Part shown: piece after piece, positions 1-8,433 of the stretch
Layout of the letters: the number at the start of each line of letters is the position of its first letter
How positions within the stretch are numbered: the stretch's first letter is position 1
DNA from: an uncultured Acetatifactor sp.
GTDB taxonomy: Bacteria; Bacillota; Clostridia; Lachnospirales; Lachnospiraceae
Assembly (NCBI GenBank): GCA_934433135.1
Contig: CAKRZO010000017.1
Coordinates: 12,709 to 76,708 of the forward strand
Reading direction: 5' to 3'
DNA length: 64,000 nucleotides
Position numbers and translations under genes: made by a program
Notes under the pieces: generated by a model
Databases searched by the model: none
The model's input: the letters and a program-made list of their open reading frames with translations, nothing else
What the model was told of the DNA's origin: nothing

Positions 1-201
1 GAGCCAAAAAAGCGAGCCAAAAAAGCGATTGTCGCACTTGCCCGAAAACTTCTTGTCATCATCTACACAATGTTAAAACAAGGAACTCTATTTGACGAAT
101 CCTGTTTTGAAACAAGACGTAAGCACTGTGAACAAAAACAGCTTTCTCGTTATATACGGGAATTGGAAAAGCATGGTTATCATGTGGAAGCTCAAAGCTA
201 G
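1..201 (+). CDS. IS110-family transposase, C-terminal end (cut by window edge)
   Basis: An open frame runs in from the window edge and ends at TAG 199-201, leaving 66 residues. The basic stretch AKKAIVALARKLLVIIYTML followed by a short charged tail is typical of the C-terminus of IS110/IS116/IS902 transposases, the DEDD-type recombinases that insert without terminal inverted repeats, guided by a bridge RNA. The catalytic RuvC-like domain and serine domain lie outside the window, so activity cannot be judged. About 130 noncoding bases follow before the next open frame; they probably include the element's right end, but I cannot place the exact junction. The assignment rests on the tail motif alone. 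Confidence 0.72.
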   Translation, partial: EPKKRAKKAIVALARKLLVIIYTMLKQGTLFDESCFETRRKHCEQKQLSRYIRELEKHGYHVEAQS

Positions 202-309
202 CCTTTCTTAAATACGATCAATATCTCACTACAGGCAGTCAATACTGTGGCTGCTTTATAGTGATGCTTTCATAATTGTTGAAAACATTTGTTGTCAAGG
301 TTCCGTTTT

Positions 310-336
310 TTGCTACGAGTTTTATTTTCGTAGCAA
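310..336. repeat. 9-bp inverted repeat near the IS right end
   Basis: TTGCTACGA (310-318) and TCGTAGCAA (328-336) form a perfect 9-bp stem with a 9-nt loop. It sits between the transposase stop and the truncated gene that follows, and may mark or lie close to the junction of the insertion element. No poly-T follows, so it is not a typical terminator. Confidence 0.5.
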
Positions 337-381
337 CGAAGCGAAGACGAAGTTGAACAGAATATAAAAGATACTTTTGAA

Positions 382-822
382 GTGTTGTATCGATTCCGAA
401 ACCAAAAAACGATAAGCGGTTCCCATATTGAAGTGTTGCACACCATAGAAAAGTTATATGAAAAGGCGGAGCAATATTATGATGATAAGCCTTTTCTGGA
501 GAAGGAGGATGTAACCGTGGGATTCTACGTTATACAGTACGAAGACGGGAGTATTGAGCAAGTGCCTGTACGATATGCATTAGAGATCGGTATAAAGGGG
601 GTATCTTTGGAACGACGAGAATCAGAACGTGCCTGGAAGTATGCTGTAGATAAACATCTGATAACCACTGCTATGGTATGCGATATTGAAAAAAGGCCGG
701 ATGGTATTTGGTATAAGACCGTATTTCCGACGAAAGGAAATGTAGTTTCCTGCAATTACGTTCCGAAAGACGGCCTTAAAGAATATGTAAGCGTTGCAGA
801 CATTACTATTGTAAACAGATAA
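382..822 (+). pseudogene. 5'-truncated gene remnant, possibly a glycoside hydrolase C-terminus
   Basis: The frame is open from about 334, immediately downstream of the IS-derived sequence, with the first usable start a GTG at 382 (146 residues). There is no convincing ribosome site before it. The segment with YEDGSIEQVPVRYALEIG resembles the C-terminal beta-sandwich region of some glycoside hydrolases (family 20-like proteins often carry a similar DG...PVRYG phrase), but the match is short and I do not claim a family. Position and open upstream frame suggest the 3' end of a gene whose front was removed or displaced by the IS110 element. It could instead be an intact small hypothetical gene. 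Confidence 0.4.
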
Positions 823-974
823 AAGCAGTATTTACGTTTATCTCAATTTTATTACTTCCTCTGCTTTTCCTTCCGGTATGCATTCGGCAGCATGCCGGAA
901 GAAAAGTAGAGGAAGGTTTCAAATTAATTCACAGGTCAAATACAGTGTGTATTGCCTGTGAATTAAATGGTATT

Positions 975-2270
975 TTATTTTTCAAGAATCTGCGGGTCAA
1001 GAAGAAAATCATAAATGTTTACAGTTAAGATACCGTAGTCATCGTAATAGGGTTGTACAATATCTTTTGTGATAACAATCTTTTTGAAAGAATCATCAAT
1101 CTTTCTGAACGGTCTGATTTCCTGAATACGCTTCGCTTCATCAGGCAGTGAGTATGCGGACTGGATATAGTATCTGGAAGAACCGAGATTGCATACAAAA
1201 TCAACTTCAAGTTGTTTACGGATAACCTTGCCTTCTTGATCTCGTTCTGCAATTGGTATTACACCTACGTCCACACGGTAACCGCGCATACGAAGTTCGT
1301 TATAAATTACATTCTCCATAGAATGGGTTTGCTCGAACTGACGGAAGTTAATTCTGGCATTGCGAAGCCCAAGATCGGAAAAGTAATATTTCTTAGGGGT
1401 TTCAATATATGATTTCCCTTTAATGTCGTATCTTTGCGCGGATTCAATTAGGAAAGAATCCTCAAAATAATCCAGATATTTTTTAATAGTAGCGGAAGTG
1501 ATTCTGGATTTCTTTACCGTTTTGAACGTATTCTTCAATTTTTCCGGATTGGTCAGCGAACCAATGGCAGAAGAAAGGATATTCAACAGGTCTTCCAATT
1601 CGCTAATATTCTTCACACGATTCCGCTGGGTAATATCTCGAAGATAAATTTCATTAAATAAATTCTGCAATGCAACTGTCTTATCGTTTGCACCCTCACG
1701 AAGAACAACCAGAGGAATGCCGCCATACAGCATGTATTCTGATAATCCCATGTACTTATCACCGTTATAAACGGTCATAAATTCAGCAAAACTCAGGGGA
1801 TACATAGGAACCTCATCGCCACGACCGGCGAACTCAGTAGCGATATCTTTGGATAGGAGCTTTGCATTACTACCGGTCACAAATACATCCATATTGTCTT
1901 TACGCAGATAACCATTCAGAACAGCTTCAAAGCAATCCAGCATCTGAATTTCATCAAACAACAGATAATACATTCCGTCACCGACAACCCTGGAGCGAAT
2001 ATAAGCCATGAATTTTTCCGGATCTACCCCCCGCTTTTCCTTTTCAATCTGAATCAGGTTTTCTCCAATGAGATAAAGATCATCCGCTGAATCAAATGCA
2101 AAACGGATAATGTGGTCGGCATCAATGCCGCTTTCCAGTAAGTGATGATAAAACAAATTATTCAGTAAATAGGATTTGCCACAGCGGCGAATACCGGTAA
2201 TTACCTTAATCAGCCCATTATTCTTTCTTTTTATCAGTTTATCCAAATAATAATCTCTGCGAATCTCCAT
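975..2270 (-). CDS. AAA-family ATPase with DUF4143 domain
   Basis: A 431-residue protein. Walker A GIRRCGKS is at residues 26-33, a Walker B-like run ending LLFDEIQ near 105, a sensor-like TGSNAKLL near 135, and a C-terminal DUF4143 nuclease-like region after about residue 200 with a VDFVCN motif near the end. Proteins of this AAA_14/DUF4143 family are very common in Lachnospiraceae and Bacteroidetes; their role is not established. The ATG is preceded on the minus strand by a good AAGGAGG site. The gene stands alone and has its own promoter with two copies of a palindromic operator-like sequence (see 2290-2401). Two relatives occur in this window: a fragment at 17222-17708 and an intact gene at 61482-62801. 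Confidence 0.88.
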   Translation of the reverse strand: MEIRRDYYLDKLIKRKNNGLIKVITGIRRCGKSYLLNNLFYHHLLESGIDADHIIRFAFDSADDLYLIGENLIQIEKEKRGVDPEKFMAYIRSRVVGDGMYYLLFDEIQMLDCFEAVLNGYLRKDNMDVFVTGSNAKLLSKDIATEFAGRGDEVPMYPLSFAEFMTVYNGDKYMGLSEYMLYGGIPLVVLREGANDKTVALQNLFNEIYLRDITQRNRVKNISELEDLLNILSSAIGSLTNPEKLKNTFKTVKKSRITSATIKKYLDYFEDSFLIESAQRYDIKGKSYIETPKKYYFSDLGLRNARINFRQFEQTHSMENVIYNELRMRGYRVDVGVIPIAERDQEGKVIRKQLEVDFVCNLGSSRYYIQSAYSLPDEAKRIQEIRPFRKIDDSFKKIVITKDIVQPYYDDYGILTVNIYDFLLDPQILEK

Positions 2271-2289
2271 TATCAGACCTCCTTACAAA

Positions 2290-2401
2290 AGATTTTTGCA
2301 ACATGTTGCGCTTTTCTATTTTATTATATCCGAATAGACCTTAAAAAACAATATCTCAGTTGCTTTTTGGAATAGATTTTTGCAACATGTTGCACTTTTC
2401 T
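2290..2401 (-). promoter_or_regulatory. Promoter of the DUF4143 ATPase with two identical palindromic operators
   Basis: Reading the minus strand, TTGTTT (2346-2351) and TATAAT (2323-2328) are spaced by 17 bp. Two 28-bp near-identical direct repeats (2290-2317 and 2374-2401) flank this promoter, each with the perfect 12-bp palindrome GCAACATGTTGC at 2298-2309 and 2382-2393. The palindromes are 84 bp apart, about eight helical turns. One lies in the 5' leader, the other upstream of -35, an arrangement suited to repression by looping. The regulator is unknown. Confidence 0.65.
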
Positions 2402-2729
2402 TTTTTGTATTCATTTGAAATCCGCTTTTTTCATGTTTGACGGATTCCAAGTTCAAAAGCCATGATATTATTTGCTTTTGTTATTGCGATTATTCCTGTG
2501 TTTTATCCCCACATGAAACGTGAAGCGTGCGGATGAAGCGTTCACAGAATTTTCAAATTTGGGTTAAGCTTCCTTTAAGGTTGTTCCTTTATACTGCAGA
2601 TATCCCGAAAAGATTACGGCGCACACGCAGAGAAATCAGGAAAAAATGCTGAATGCGTAGTGTTATAAATGTTGTGACTGAGAATGGTCATGGTTTTTCG
2701 GAAAAAAGCAGAGAAGGAGGCAGAGCAGT
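2402..2729. other. Intergenic region before the VTC-domain gene
   Basis: No gene is supported here. A TATACT at 2590-2595 could be a -10 box for the rightward operon, but no good -35 element lies 17 bp upstream. An AAGGAGG-type ribosome site for the next gene lies near 2713-2720. The stretch upstream of 2590 is otherwise unremarkable and AT-rich. Confidence 0.4.
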
Positions 2730-3614
2730 ATGGAAACGCAGATGACTTTTAAGCGATATGAATTGAAATACATACTTTCCCGGAAACAGAAAAGGCGGCT
2801 CTTGGAGGAAATGGAAGCTTATATGAAGCTGGACGGATACGGAAGAAGCACAATTCGGAATCTGTATTATGATACGCCGCAGTTCAGGCTGGTCAGACGG
2901 TCGAACGAAAAGCCGGTTTATAAGGAAAAACTCAGAGTCCGCAGTTATCAAAGAGCCGGTGCGGAAGATAAGGTGTTTGTAGAACTAAAGAAAAAATATG
3001 AAGATGTGGTCTATAAACGGCGAATTGCCCTGCCACAAAAGACAGCACTGGACTGGCTTGCCGGAGGGAGGCCGCTTTTGGAAAAGTCGGGGGAGTACTC
3101 AGGGAAACACCGGATAACAGAGGGGGAACAGAGGCATTTACGGATAATCGATCCCTGGAAAGGCGGTACATCCGCAGGCTGCACTTGGACAGACCGGCAG
3201 ATCACAAAGGAAATCGAGTACTTCTGCCGGTTCTATCAGACGCTTTCTCCGGCGGTGTTCTTAGCCTATGAAAGAGAAGCTTACTATGCATTGGACGGTA
3301 GTGATTTCAGGGTCACCTTTGATGAAGCGATCTGTTACCGGCAAAAAGAGCTTACGCTGGACTCTGCCGTGTACGGAATGCCATTGCTTAAGCCGGATGA
3401 GACGCTTATGGAAATTAAGACGTCGAGAGCCATTCCTTTGTGGATGGTGAGGTTTTTAAGCAAAGAGAAGATTTATAAAACGAGTTTTTCCAAGTACGGA
3501 GAAGCTTATCGGAAGATATTGTCGGAAGCGAAGGCATCGCAAAAGATGCCCGATCCAAAACGAATCAGGGAGGTTATAAAGGATGATGAAAGTATTATTT
3601 CAAGGGCTGTTTGA
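2730..3614 (+). CDS. VTC-domain (polyphosphate polymerase-like) protein
   Basis: A 294-residue soluble protein with the layout of the VTC/CYTH-like tunnel domain: an N-terminal FKRYELKYIL strand, TIRNLYYDTP near residue 45, a KEKLRVRSY strand near 70 and FVELKKKYEDVVYKRR near 85, ending with an acidic E(I/L)K strand (LMEIKTSRAIP) near 228. In yeast this domain makes polyphosphate from ATP; the function of bacterial versions is mostly inferred. The basic and acidic residues expected in the tunnel (KR, RVR, ELKKK, EIK) are present. It overlaps the next gene by 32 bp and forms a conserved trio with it and the repeat lipoprotein downstream. A GGAGG site precedes ATG 2730. Confidence 0.85.
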   Translation: METQMTFKRYELKYILSRKQKRRLLEEMEAYMKLDGYGRSTIRNLYYDTPQFRLVRRSNEKPVYKEKLRVRSYQRAGAEDKVFVELKKKYEDVVYKRRIALPQKTALDWLAGGRPLLEKSGEYSGKHRITEGEQRHLRIIDPWKGGTSAGCTWTDRQITKEIEYFCRFYQTLSPAVFLAYEREAYYALDGSDFRVTFDEAICYRQKELTLDSAVYGMPLLKPDETLMEIKTSRAIPLWMVRFLSKEKIYKTSFSKYGEAYRKILSEAKASQKMPDPKRIREVIKDDESIISRAV

Positions 3615-4278
3615 CAGCGAAAGTATAAGTGTGATTGCCGTATCGGATTTTTTACTGTGTATGATCTGTTCTTTGGTGCTGGGGCTGTTGATTGCAGTGG
3701 TTCACAGCTACCGCAGCAAGTATACGCAGAGCTTTGTTGTGACGTTGGCACTTCTGCCTGCGGTGGTCTGTGTGATTATTATGATGGTAAACGGCAATGT
3801 GGGAGCCGGTGTTGCAGTGGCAGGAGCCTTCAGCCTGGTGCGGTTCCGTTCGGTACCCGGCACAGCTAAGGAAATTGGCAGCCTGTTTCTGGCTATGGCA
3901 GCCGGGTTGATAACCGGAATGGGATATCTGGGATTCGCCGTTTTATTTACATTGATATTGTGTGCAGTCAGCCTGGCCTACAGTTACCTAAATTTCGGCG
4001 CAGGGAAGAAACAGGCAGCCTGTAAAATATTGCATGTTACCATACCGGAAGATCTGGATTATACCGATGTTTTTACCGAGATTCTGAAAGCCTATACCAG
4101 TCAGGCACAGTTGACGCAGGTAAAGACCACGAATATGGGAAGCCTTTTCAAACTTACCTATCAGGTTCAGGTTAAGGATATAACGAAGGAAAAAGAATTC
4201 CTGGATGAGATAAGATGCCGCAACGGCAATCTGGAAGTTTCTTTGTCAAACCAGGAAGCCTGCGGATATGAACTTTGA
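3583..4278 (+). CDS. DUF4956 membrane protein
   Basis: A 231-residue protein with an N-terminal membrane region (hydrophobic segments roughly at residues 18-44, 49-69 and 100-135) containing the family signature GAFSLVRFRSVPGTAKEI near 82-99, followed by a soluble C-terminal domain of about 80 residues. This matches DUF4956, which regularly sits next to VTC-domain genes and is thought to be their membrane partner, possibly for polyphosphate export or sensing; that role is inference. It starts inside the 3' end of the VTC gene, indicating translational coupling. ATG 3583 and ATG 3586 are both possible starts. Confidence 0.85.
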   Translation: MMKVLFQGLFDSESISVIAVSDFLLCMICSLVLGLLIAVVHSYRSKYTQSFVVTLALLPAVVCVIIMMVNGNVGAGVAVAGAFSLVRFRSVPGTAKEIGSLFLAMAAGLITGMGYLGFAVLFTLILCAVSLAYSYLNFGAGKKQAACKILHVTIPEDLDYTDVFTEILKAYTSQAQLTQVKTTNMGSLFKLTYQVQVKDITKEKEFLDEIRCRNGNLEVSLSNQEACGYEL

Positions 4279-4460
4279 AGTGGAGCGAAACGAAAAAGCA
4301 AGGTTTTGCAAATGATATGAGTGAAACATTACACCTGCTTCTGAAAGATTAAATGCAAAAATGAGGTGGGAAATGTTTAGAAAAATAGAAAAAGAAGGAA
4401 AAAAATCATAACACTGCAAAAGCGGAAAACCAGTTCCTGTATGTATACTGTCGGGATTTC

Positions 4461-4573
4461 GCAGCTGTTTGTCGCATCTGCAAGATGCGATGCTCATATG
4501 AATGGCGCTTAAGTTCAGGAAAATTTTATGTAAGCATGAAATCTGTCCACATGAACGTTTGTCTGAGCTATTA
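4461..4573 (+). repeat. Degenerate copy of the CTGAACTGTT palindromic repeat family
   Basis: This stretch follows the same order of blocks as the copy at 55384-55531: GCAGCTG, an AATGGCGCT-AAGTTCA block, a GCATGAAATCTG block, CACATGAACG, and a GTCTGAGCTATTA end close to the consensus GTCTGAACTGTTA. It fills most of the 333-bp gap between DUF4956 and the lipoprotein gene; I see no gene or clear terminator in the rest. Confidence 0.55.
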
Positions 4574-4611
4574 CCATAAAAAATAAAATACAGAAAGGAA
4601 GTGTACTTGTC

Positions 4612-6903
4612 ATGAAAAAATATAAAATTTCATGCGATATTTTATCAAAAGATGTCGGGAAGGAAAGAAAAAAGACAGGAAAGCCAGAGGTTATGAAAAG
4701 AATCGGTGTCTGTCTGCTCTGTGTGAGCCTGATCGGTGCAGGTACCCTGACAGGCTGCGGGAAAAAAATTAGCGATGACAGCAATGCTGCCAATAGCAAC
4801 GAAACAACCAACGACAGTGTGACAAGTGACAGCAGCACAGCCGACAGCAGTACAGCTGATGGAATAGGAGAAGGCAACAGCAGTGCAGGAACGAAAAGCA
4901 GTATTAATGTAGCTGATATGTTTACAGATCGGGATCTGGACGGCAGCTATGATAAAACGGATGCCGTACGGATCACCTTGCAGGGAAGCAGCGCTTCCTG
5001 TGATTCGGAGGGAGTGCATGTGGAGGAAGGTGCCGTCACGATTACCAAAGCGGGAACCTATCTGGTGACCGGCACTCTGGAAAACGGTACTTTGATTGTA
5101 GATGCCGACAAGAGCGACAAAGTACAGATCATACTGAAGAATGCACAGATTACCAGCGACGATTCGGCTGCTCTTTCTATATGTCAGGCGGATAAGGTCT
5201 TTGTTACACTGGCGGAAGGAAGTCAGAATCACTTAAGCAGTACCGGTACTTTTGAGAAGGATGAAGGGGATGACAATATCGATGGGGCTGTTTTTTCCAG
5301 GGATGACCTGACTTTTAACGGCAGCGGAAGTCTTGTGATTGCTTCTTCGGAAGGACATGGGATCGTAGGAAAAGATGACCTTGTCATTACCGGCGGCAGC
5401 TATGAAATTACGGCGGCAAAGCACGGACTTTCTGCCAATGACAGCATTCGGATTACCAATGCGGATCTGGATATTACATCCGGAAAAGACGGGATGCATA
5501 CCAAAGAAAACGAAGACGAAGAAAAGGGCTTTATTTATCTGAAGGACGGGATCTATACCATCACGGCAGCAGGAGACGGCATCAGCGCCGGAAGTGAATT
5601 GCTGATCGAAGACGGAAGCTACCATATCGTGACAAGGACTCAGAGTAGTGCAGCCCATAGCAGTGCGGCTTCAAACAATGGAACACAAAGCAAAATGTCG
5701 CAGAACGGTGACAGAAAAGGAAACATGAAACAGAGCAGTACAACCACGGATGATGCCAGCACGAAGGGATTAAAGGCGGAAAAATTACTTATCGTTACCG
5801 GCGGAGAGTTTCAGATCAATTCTACGGATGACAGTATTCATTGCAACGGAAGCATAGAAGCCAGCGGCGGCAGCTTTGAATTAGCAACGGGAGATGACGG
5901 CTTTCATGCGGACGAAGCTCTTACCATAACCGGCGGTACGATTCAGATTACGGACTGCTACGAAGGTCTGGAAGGATGTACGGTTACCATAACCGGAGGA
6001 GATATCCGTATAGTAGCGGATGATGACGGCCTGAATGCAGCCTCGCGCAAAGGTTCTGATAATCCCTTTGCGGCGGATGAAAATTGCAATATCCTCATTG
6101 CAGGCGGTAATCTGGTTATTACGGCCGGAGGAGACGGAATCGATTCCAACGGTAATCTGCAGATGACCGGCGGTAATGTGATGGTAAACGGTTCTTCCGA
6201 CAGTGCCAACGGCGCCCTGGATTATAACGGAAGTGCTGTGATTACCGGCGGGGTCATTGTGGCTTTGGGAGCATCCGGAATGGCGCAGAATTTCGGAGAG
6301 GATTCCACACAGGGAAGCATGCTGGTTTCGGTGGGTTCTCAGAGTGCCGGAAGTGAAATGATACTTTCGGATGATACAGGCAAGGAACTGATGAAAGTGA
6401 CCGCCGTAAAAGCTTATGACAGTGTCCTGATCAGTATGCCGGAGCTTACGCAGGGGAAAACCTATCAGCTGACGGCTGGAACTTACTCGGGAGAGATTAC
6501 CATGGAAACATTGATTTACGGATCCGGTATGGGAGGCTTTGGAGGCTTCGGCGGTTTCGGAGGAGGAAAAGGAGGCGGTTCCGGAAGAGGCAGCTTTGGA
6601 AAAGACGGTTCGGAAAACGGAGAGTTGCCGGATGGAATGAATCCGCCTGACGGAAAGGAATTGCCGGAAGGAATGACGCCGCCTGACGGAAAGGAATTGC
6701 CGGAAGGAATGACGCCGCCTAACGGAAAAGAATTGCCGGAAGGAATGACGCCGCCTAACGGAAAAGAATTGCCGGAAGGAATGACGCCGCCTGACGGAAA
6801 GGAACTGCCGGAAGGAATGACGCCGCCTGACGGAAAGGAACTGCCGGGCACAACGAGCCCGGCAGATGGGATGGAGCCGTCCGCGGGAAGCGGGCAGATT
6901 TAG
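4612..6903 (+). CDS. Cthe_2159-type carbohydrate-binding lipoprotein with C-terminal Pro/Gly repeats
   Basis: An acidic surface protein of up to 763 residues. A lipoprotein signal begins at an internal ATG (4693): MKRIGVCLLCVSLIGAG then LTGC, so mature protein starts at that Cys. The upstream ATG 4612 has the better ribosome site (AAAGGAAG) and adds 27 residues; which start is used is open. After a Ser/Thr/Asn linker comes a long parallel beta-helix-like region full of GGxxxIT turns (TITKAGTYLVTG, LVITGGSYEITA, ILIAGGNLVITAGGDG), typical of the PF14262 (Cthe_2159) carbohydrate-binding family. The end is a Gly-rich segment plus 12-residue PPDGKELPEGMT repeats. It follows the VTC and DUF4956 genes, with which this family often clusters. 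Role: cell-surface glycan binding, by family. Confidence 0.85.
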   Translation: MKKYKISCDILSKDVGKERKKTGKPEVMKRIGVCLLCVSLIGAGTLTGCGKKISDDSNAANSNETTNDSVTSDSSTADSSTADGIGEGNSSAGTKSSINVADMFTDRDLDGSYDKTDAVRITLQGSSASCDSEGVHVEEGAVTITKAGTYLVTGTLENGTLIVDADKSDKVQIILKNAQITSDDSAALSICQADKVFVTLAEGSQNHLSSTGTFEKDEGDDNIDGAVFSRDDLTFNGSGSLVIASSEGHGIVGKDDLVITGGSYEITAAKHGLSANDSIRITNADLDITSGKDGMHTKENEDEEKGFIYLKDGIYTITAAGDGISAGSELLIEDGSYHIVTRTQSSAAHSSAASNNGTQSKMSQNGDRKGNMKQSSTTTDDASTKGLKAEKLLIVTGGEFQINSTDDSIHCNGSIEASGGSFELATGDDGFHADEALTITGGTIQITDCYEGLEGCTVTITGGDIRIVADDDGLNAASRKGSDNPFAADENCNILIAGGNLVITAGGDGIDSNGNLQMTGGNVMVNGSSDSANGALDYNGSAVITGGVIVALGASGMAQNFGEDSTQGSMLVSVGSQSAGSEMILSDDTGKELMKVTAVKAYDSVLISMPELTQGKTYQLTAGTYSGEITMETLIYGSGMGGFGGFGGFGGGKGGGSGRGSFGKDGSENGELPDGMNPPDGKELPEGMTPPDGKELPEGMTPPNGKELPEGMTPPNGKELPEGMTPPDGKELPEGMTPPDGKELPGTTSPADGMEPSAGSGQI
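6625..6876 (+). repeat. Tandem 36-bp coding repeats, six good units and one decayed
   Basis: Units begin TTGCCGGAAGGAATG or CTGCCGGAAGGAATG and encode LPEGMTPP(D/N)GKE. Six units run from 6625 to 6840 and a seventh degenerate one follows. Differences between units are mostly D/N and synonymous changes, which points to recent expansion by slippage or recombination. Confidence 0.9.
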
Positions 6904-6916
6904 GTTCGAACTTGTG

Positions 6917-8365
6917 TTAACGCTTGCGGCGCCAGATTTTACTGGGCTGGGCTTTGGCGGTAGGATAGCGGAACAATAACGTTTTCAGGGCATCTTTATT
7001 GAAAGGGATCAAAGGCCAGAAATAACTCATATTTCCGAAGGTCGGAGTCGTTGCCACGGACAGAAGGATCAGAAACAATCCTGCTGCAAATCCACGCAGA
7101 CCGAAAATAGCCGTGAGCAGGATGAGAAAAATCCGGTACACGCGCAGACCATCGGCAAATTCCATACTGGAAAGAGCTAAGGAGCTTAACAGGGTAATGG
7201 CGGCATAAAAGAGGATTTCCGTGCTGGCCCAGTTAAGCTCCACGGCGATATCGCCCAGAATCAGCCCGCCCACAAGGGAAAGGGAGCCGGAAAAACGGCT
7301 GGAACTTAAGGAAGCGGAATATTTAAACAGATCCAGAATAAATTCTACGGCAAAAACATAAAAGATCAAAATCCCCGGAGACAGATCCTGACCGGTGGAT
7401 AACAGATTCCATTTGGCGGAGAGCTGTGGATAATAAGCCGTTAAAAGCATAAAAACAGGAAGCAGAAGGAGACTGGCCGGAATACAGAGGAAACGAACCA
7501 GCCGGAAGTAGGTGCCTACCACGGGACTTTTGTAATAGTCTTCCGCACTCTGCGTGAATTGAAATATAGTACAGGGAAGGATCATAACGGAAGGAGAGTT
7601 GTCCGTAAGAACCACGATATGTCCCTCTTCCAGAAAACTGGCAGCTACGTCCGGACGTTCTGTTAAGTGTGTGGAAGGGAGCGGATGAAACCACTTTCTG
7701 GGAACCAGGAGTTCTTCCAAACTTTTGGTTCCCATAGTCAGACTGGAAGCCTGCAGGGAAGAAAGCTTGTTTTTCAGCTGCTTAAGCAGGGCGTTATCCG
7801 CCAGCCCCTTCAGATAAGCCACAGCCACATCGGTTTTACTTTCCGTGCCGACAGACAGGATTTCAAACGTCAGCTTGGGAGAGCGGATCCTTCGGCGGAT
7901 CAGATTGGCATTAAAAAGCAGGATTTCCACAAAGCCGTCCCTGGAACCTTTTACCACGCGCTCCGTATCCGGTTCGGAAATTCCTCGGGTGGGATAAGAA
8001 CGTACATCCAGCAGAATGGCCTGAGAGAAACCGTCCAGAAACAGCACGGCGGGACCGCTTAAGACGTTTTTGACGATCTCGTCCCAACTATCCGTAAGGG
8101 AAGCCTGTATATAACCGATTTTGCCATTGACGTAGGATTCGATTTTGTGAAGATCCGCATCTTCCATAAAAAGCGGATCCTGGAGATCCGCAAAGATCTG
8201 CTGCAGGATTTCGGCCTTGCAAAATCCGTTGACACCGATAAAAAATCCCTCTTTTTTTCCGAAAAGAAGGGATCGTGTGATTAAATCAAAACTTTGTGCC
8301 AGAGGAAAGATTTCCCCGGCCTTTTTTATATTTTCATCCAGATGTTCCGATATGCACATACCCAT
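6917..8365 (-). CDS. GerA-family spore germination protein (SpoVAF-like)
   Basis: A 482-residue membrane protein. The N-terminal soluble half has the family pattern (SFDLITRSLLFGKKEGFFIGVNG near residues 24-46, the SYPTRGISEPDTE-VVKGSRDGFVE block near 125-150, and RSPKLTFE) and the C-terminal half has about five hydrophobic segments from residue 285 on. GerA-type A subunits form the nutrient receptor with B and C subunits in the spore inner membrane, but no B or C gene is adjacent, so this is an orphan A subunit. The short length and N-terminus look closer to SpoVAF than to GerAA or GerKA. It lies 68 bp downstream of the lipoprotein phosphoesterase on the same strand and ends 13 bp from the convergent lipoprotein gene. 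Confidence 0.85.
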   Translation of the reverse strand: MGMCISEHLDENIKKAGEIFPLAQSFDLITRSLLFGKKEGFFIGVNGFCKAEILQQIFADLQDPLFMEDADLHKIESYVNGKIGYIQASLTDSWDEIVKNVLSGPAVLFLDGFSQAILLDVRSYPTRGISEPDTERVVKGSRDGFVEILLFNANLIRRRIRSPKLTFEILSVGTESKTDVAVAYLKGLADNALLKQLKNKLSSLQASSLTMGTKSLEELLVPRKWFHPLPSTHLTERPDVAASFLEEGHIVVLTDNSPSVMILPCTIFQFTQSAEDYYKSPVVGTYFRLVRFLCIPASLLLLPVFMLLTAYYPQLSAKWNLLSTGQDLSPGILIFYVFAVEFILDLFKYSASLSSSRFSGSLSLVGGLILGDIAVELNWASTEILFYAAITLLSSLALSSMEFADGLRVYRIFLILLTAIFGLRGFAAGLFLILLSVATTPTFGNMSYFWPLIPFNKDALKTLLFRYPTAKAQPSKIWRRKR

Positions 8366-8433
8366 ATAAGCTTATACCTCCCGGAAGTTTTCCCTTTGGG
8401 TAGAGTATGTGCATTTTTTAGGCGTTTATGCGG

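Noticed and set aside
6625..6876. Regular 36-bp repeats that look like a CRISPR array at first glance
   Set aside because: There are no unique spacers; the units are contiguous and in frame, encoding a 12-residue protein repeat at the end of a lipoprotein.
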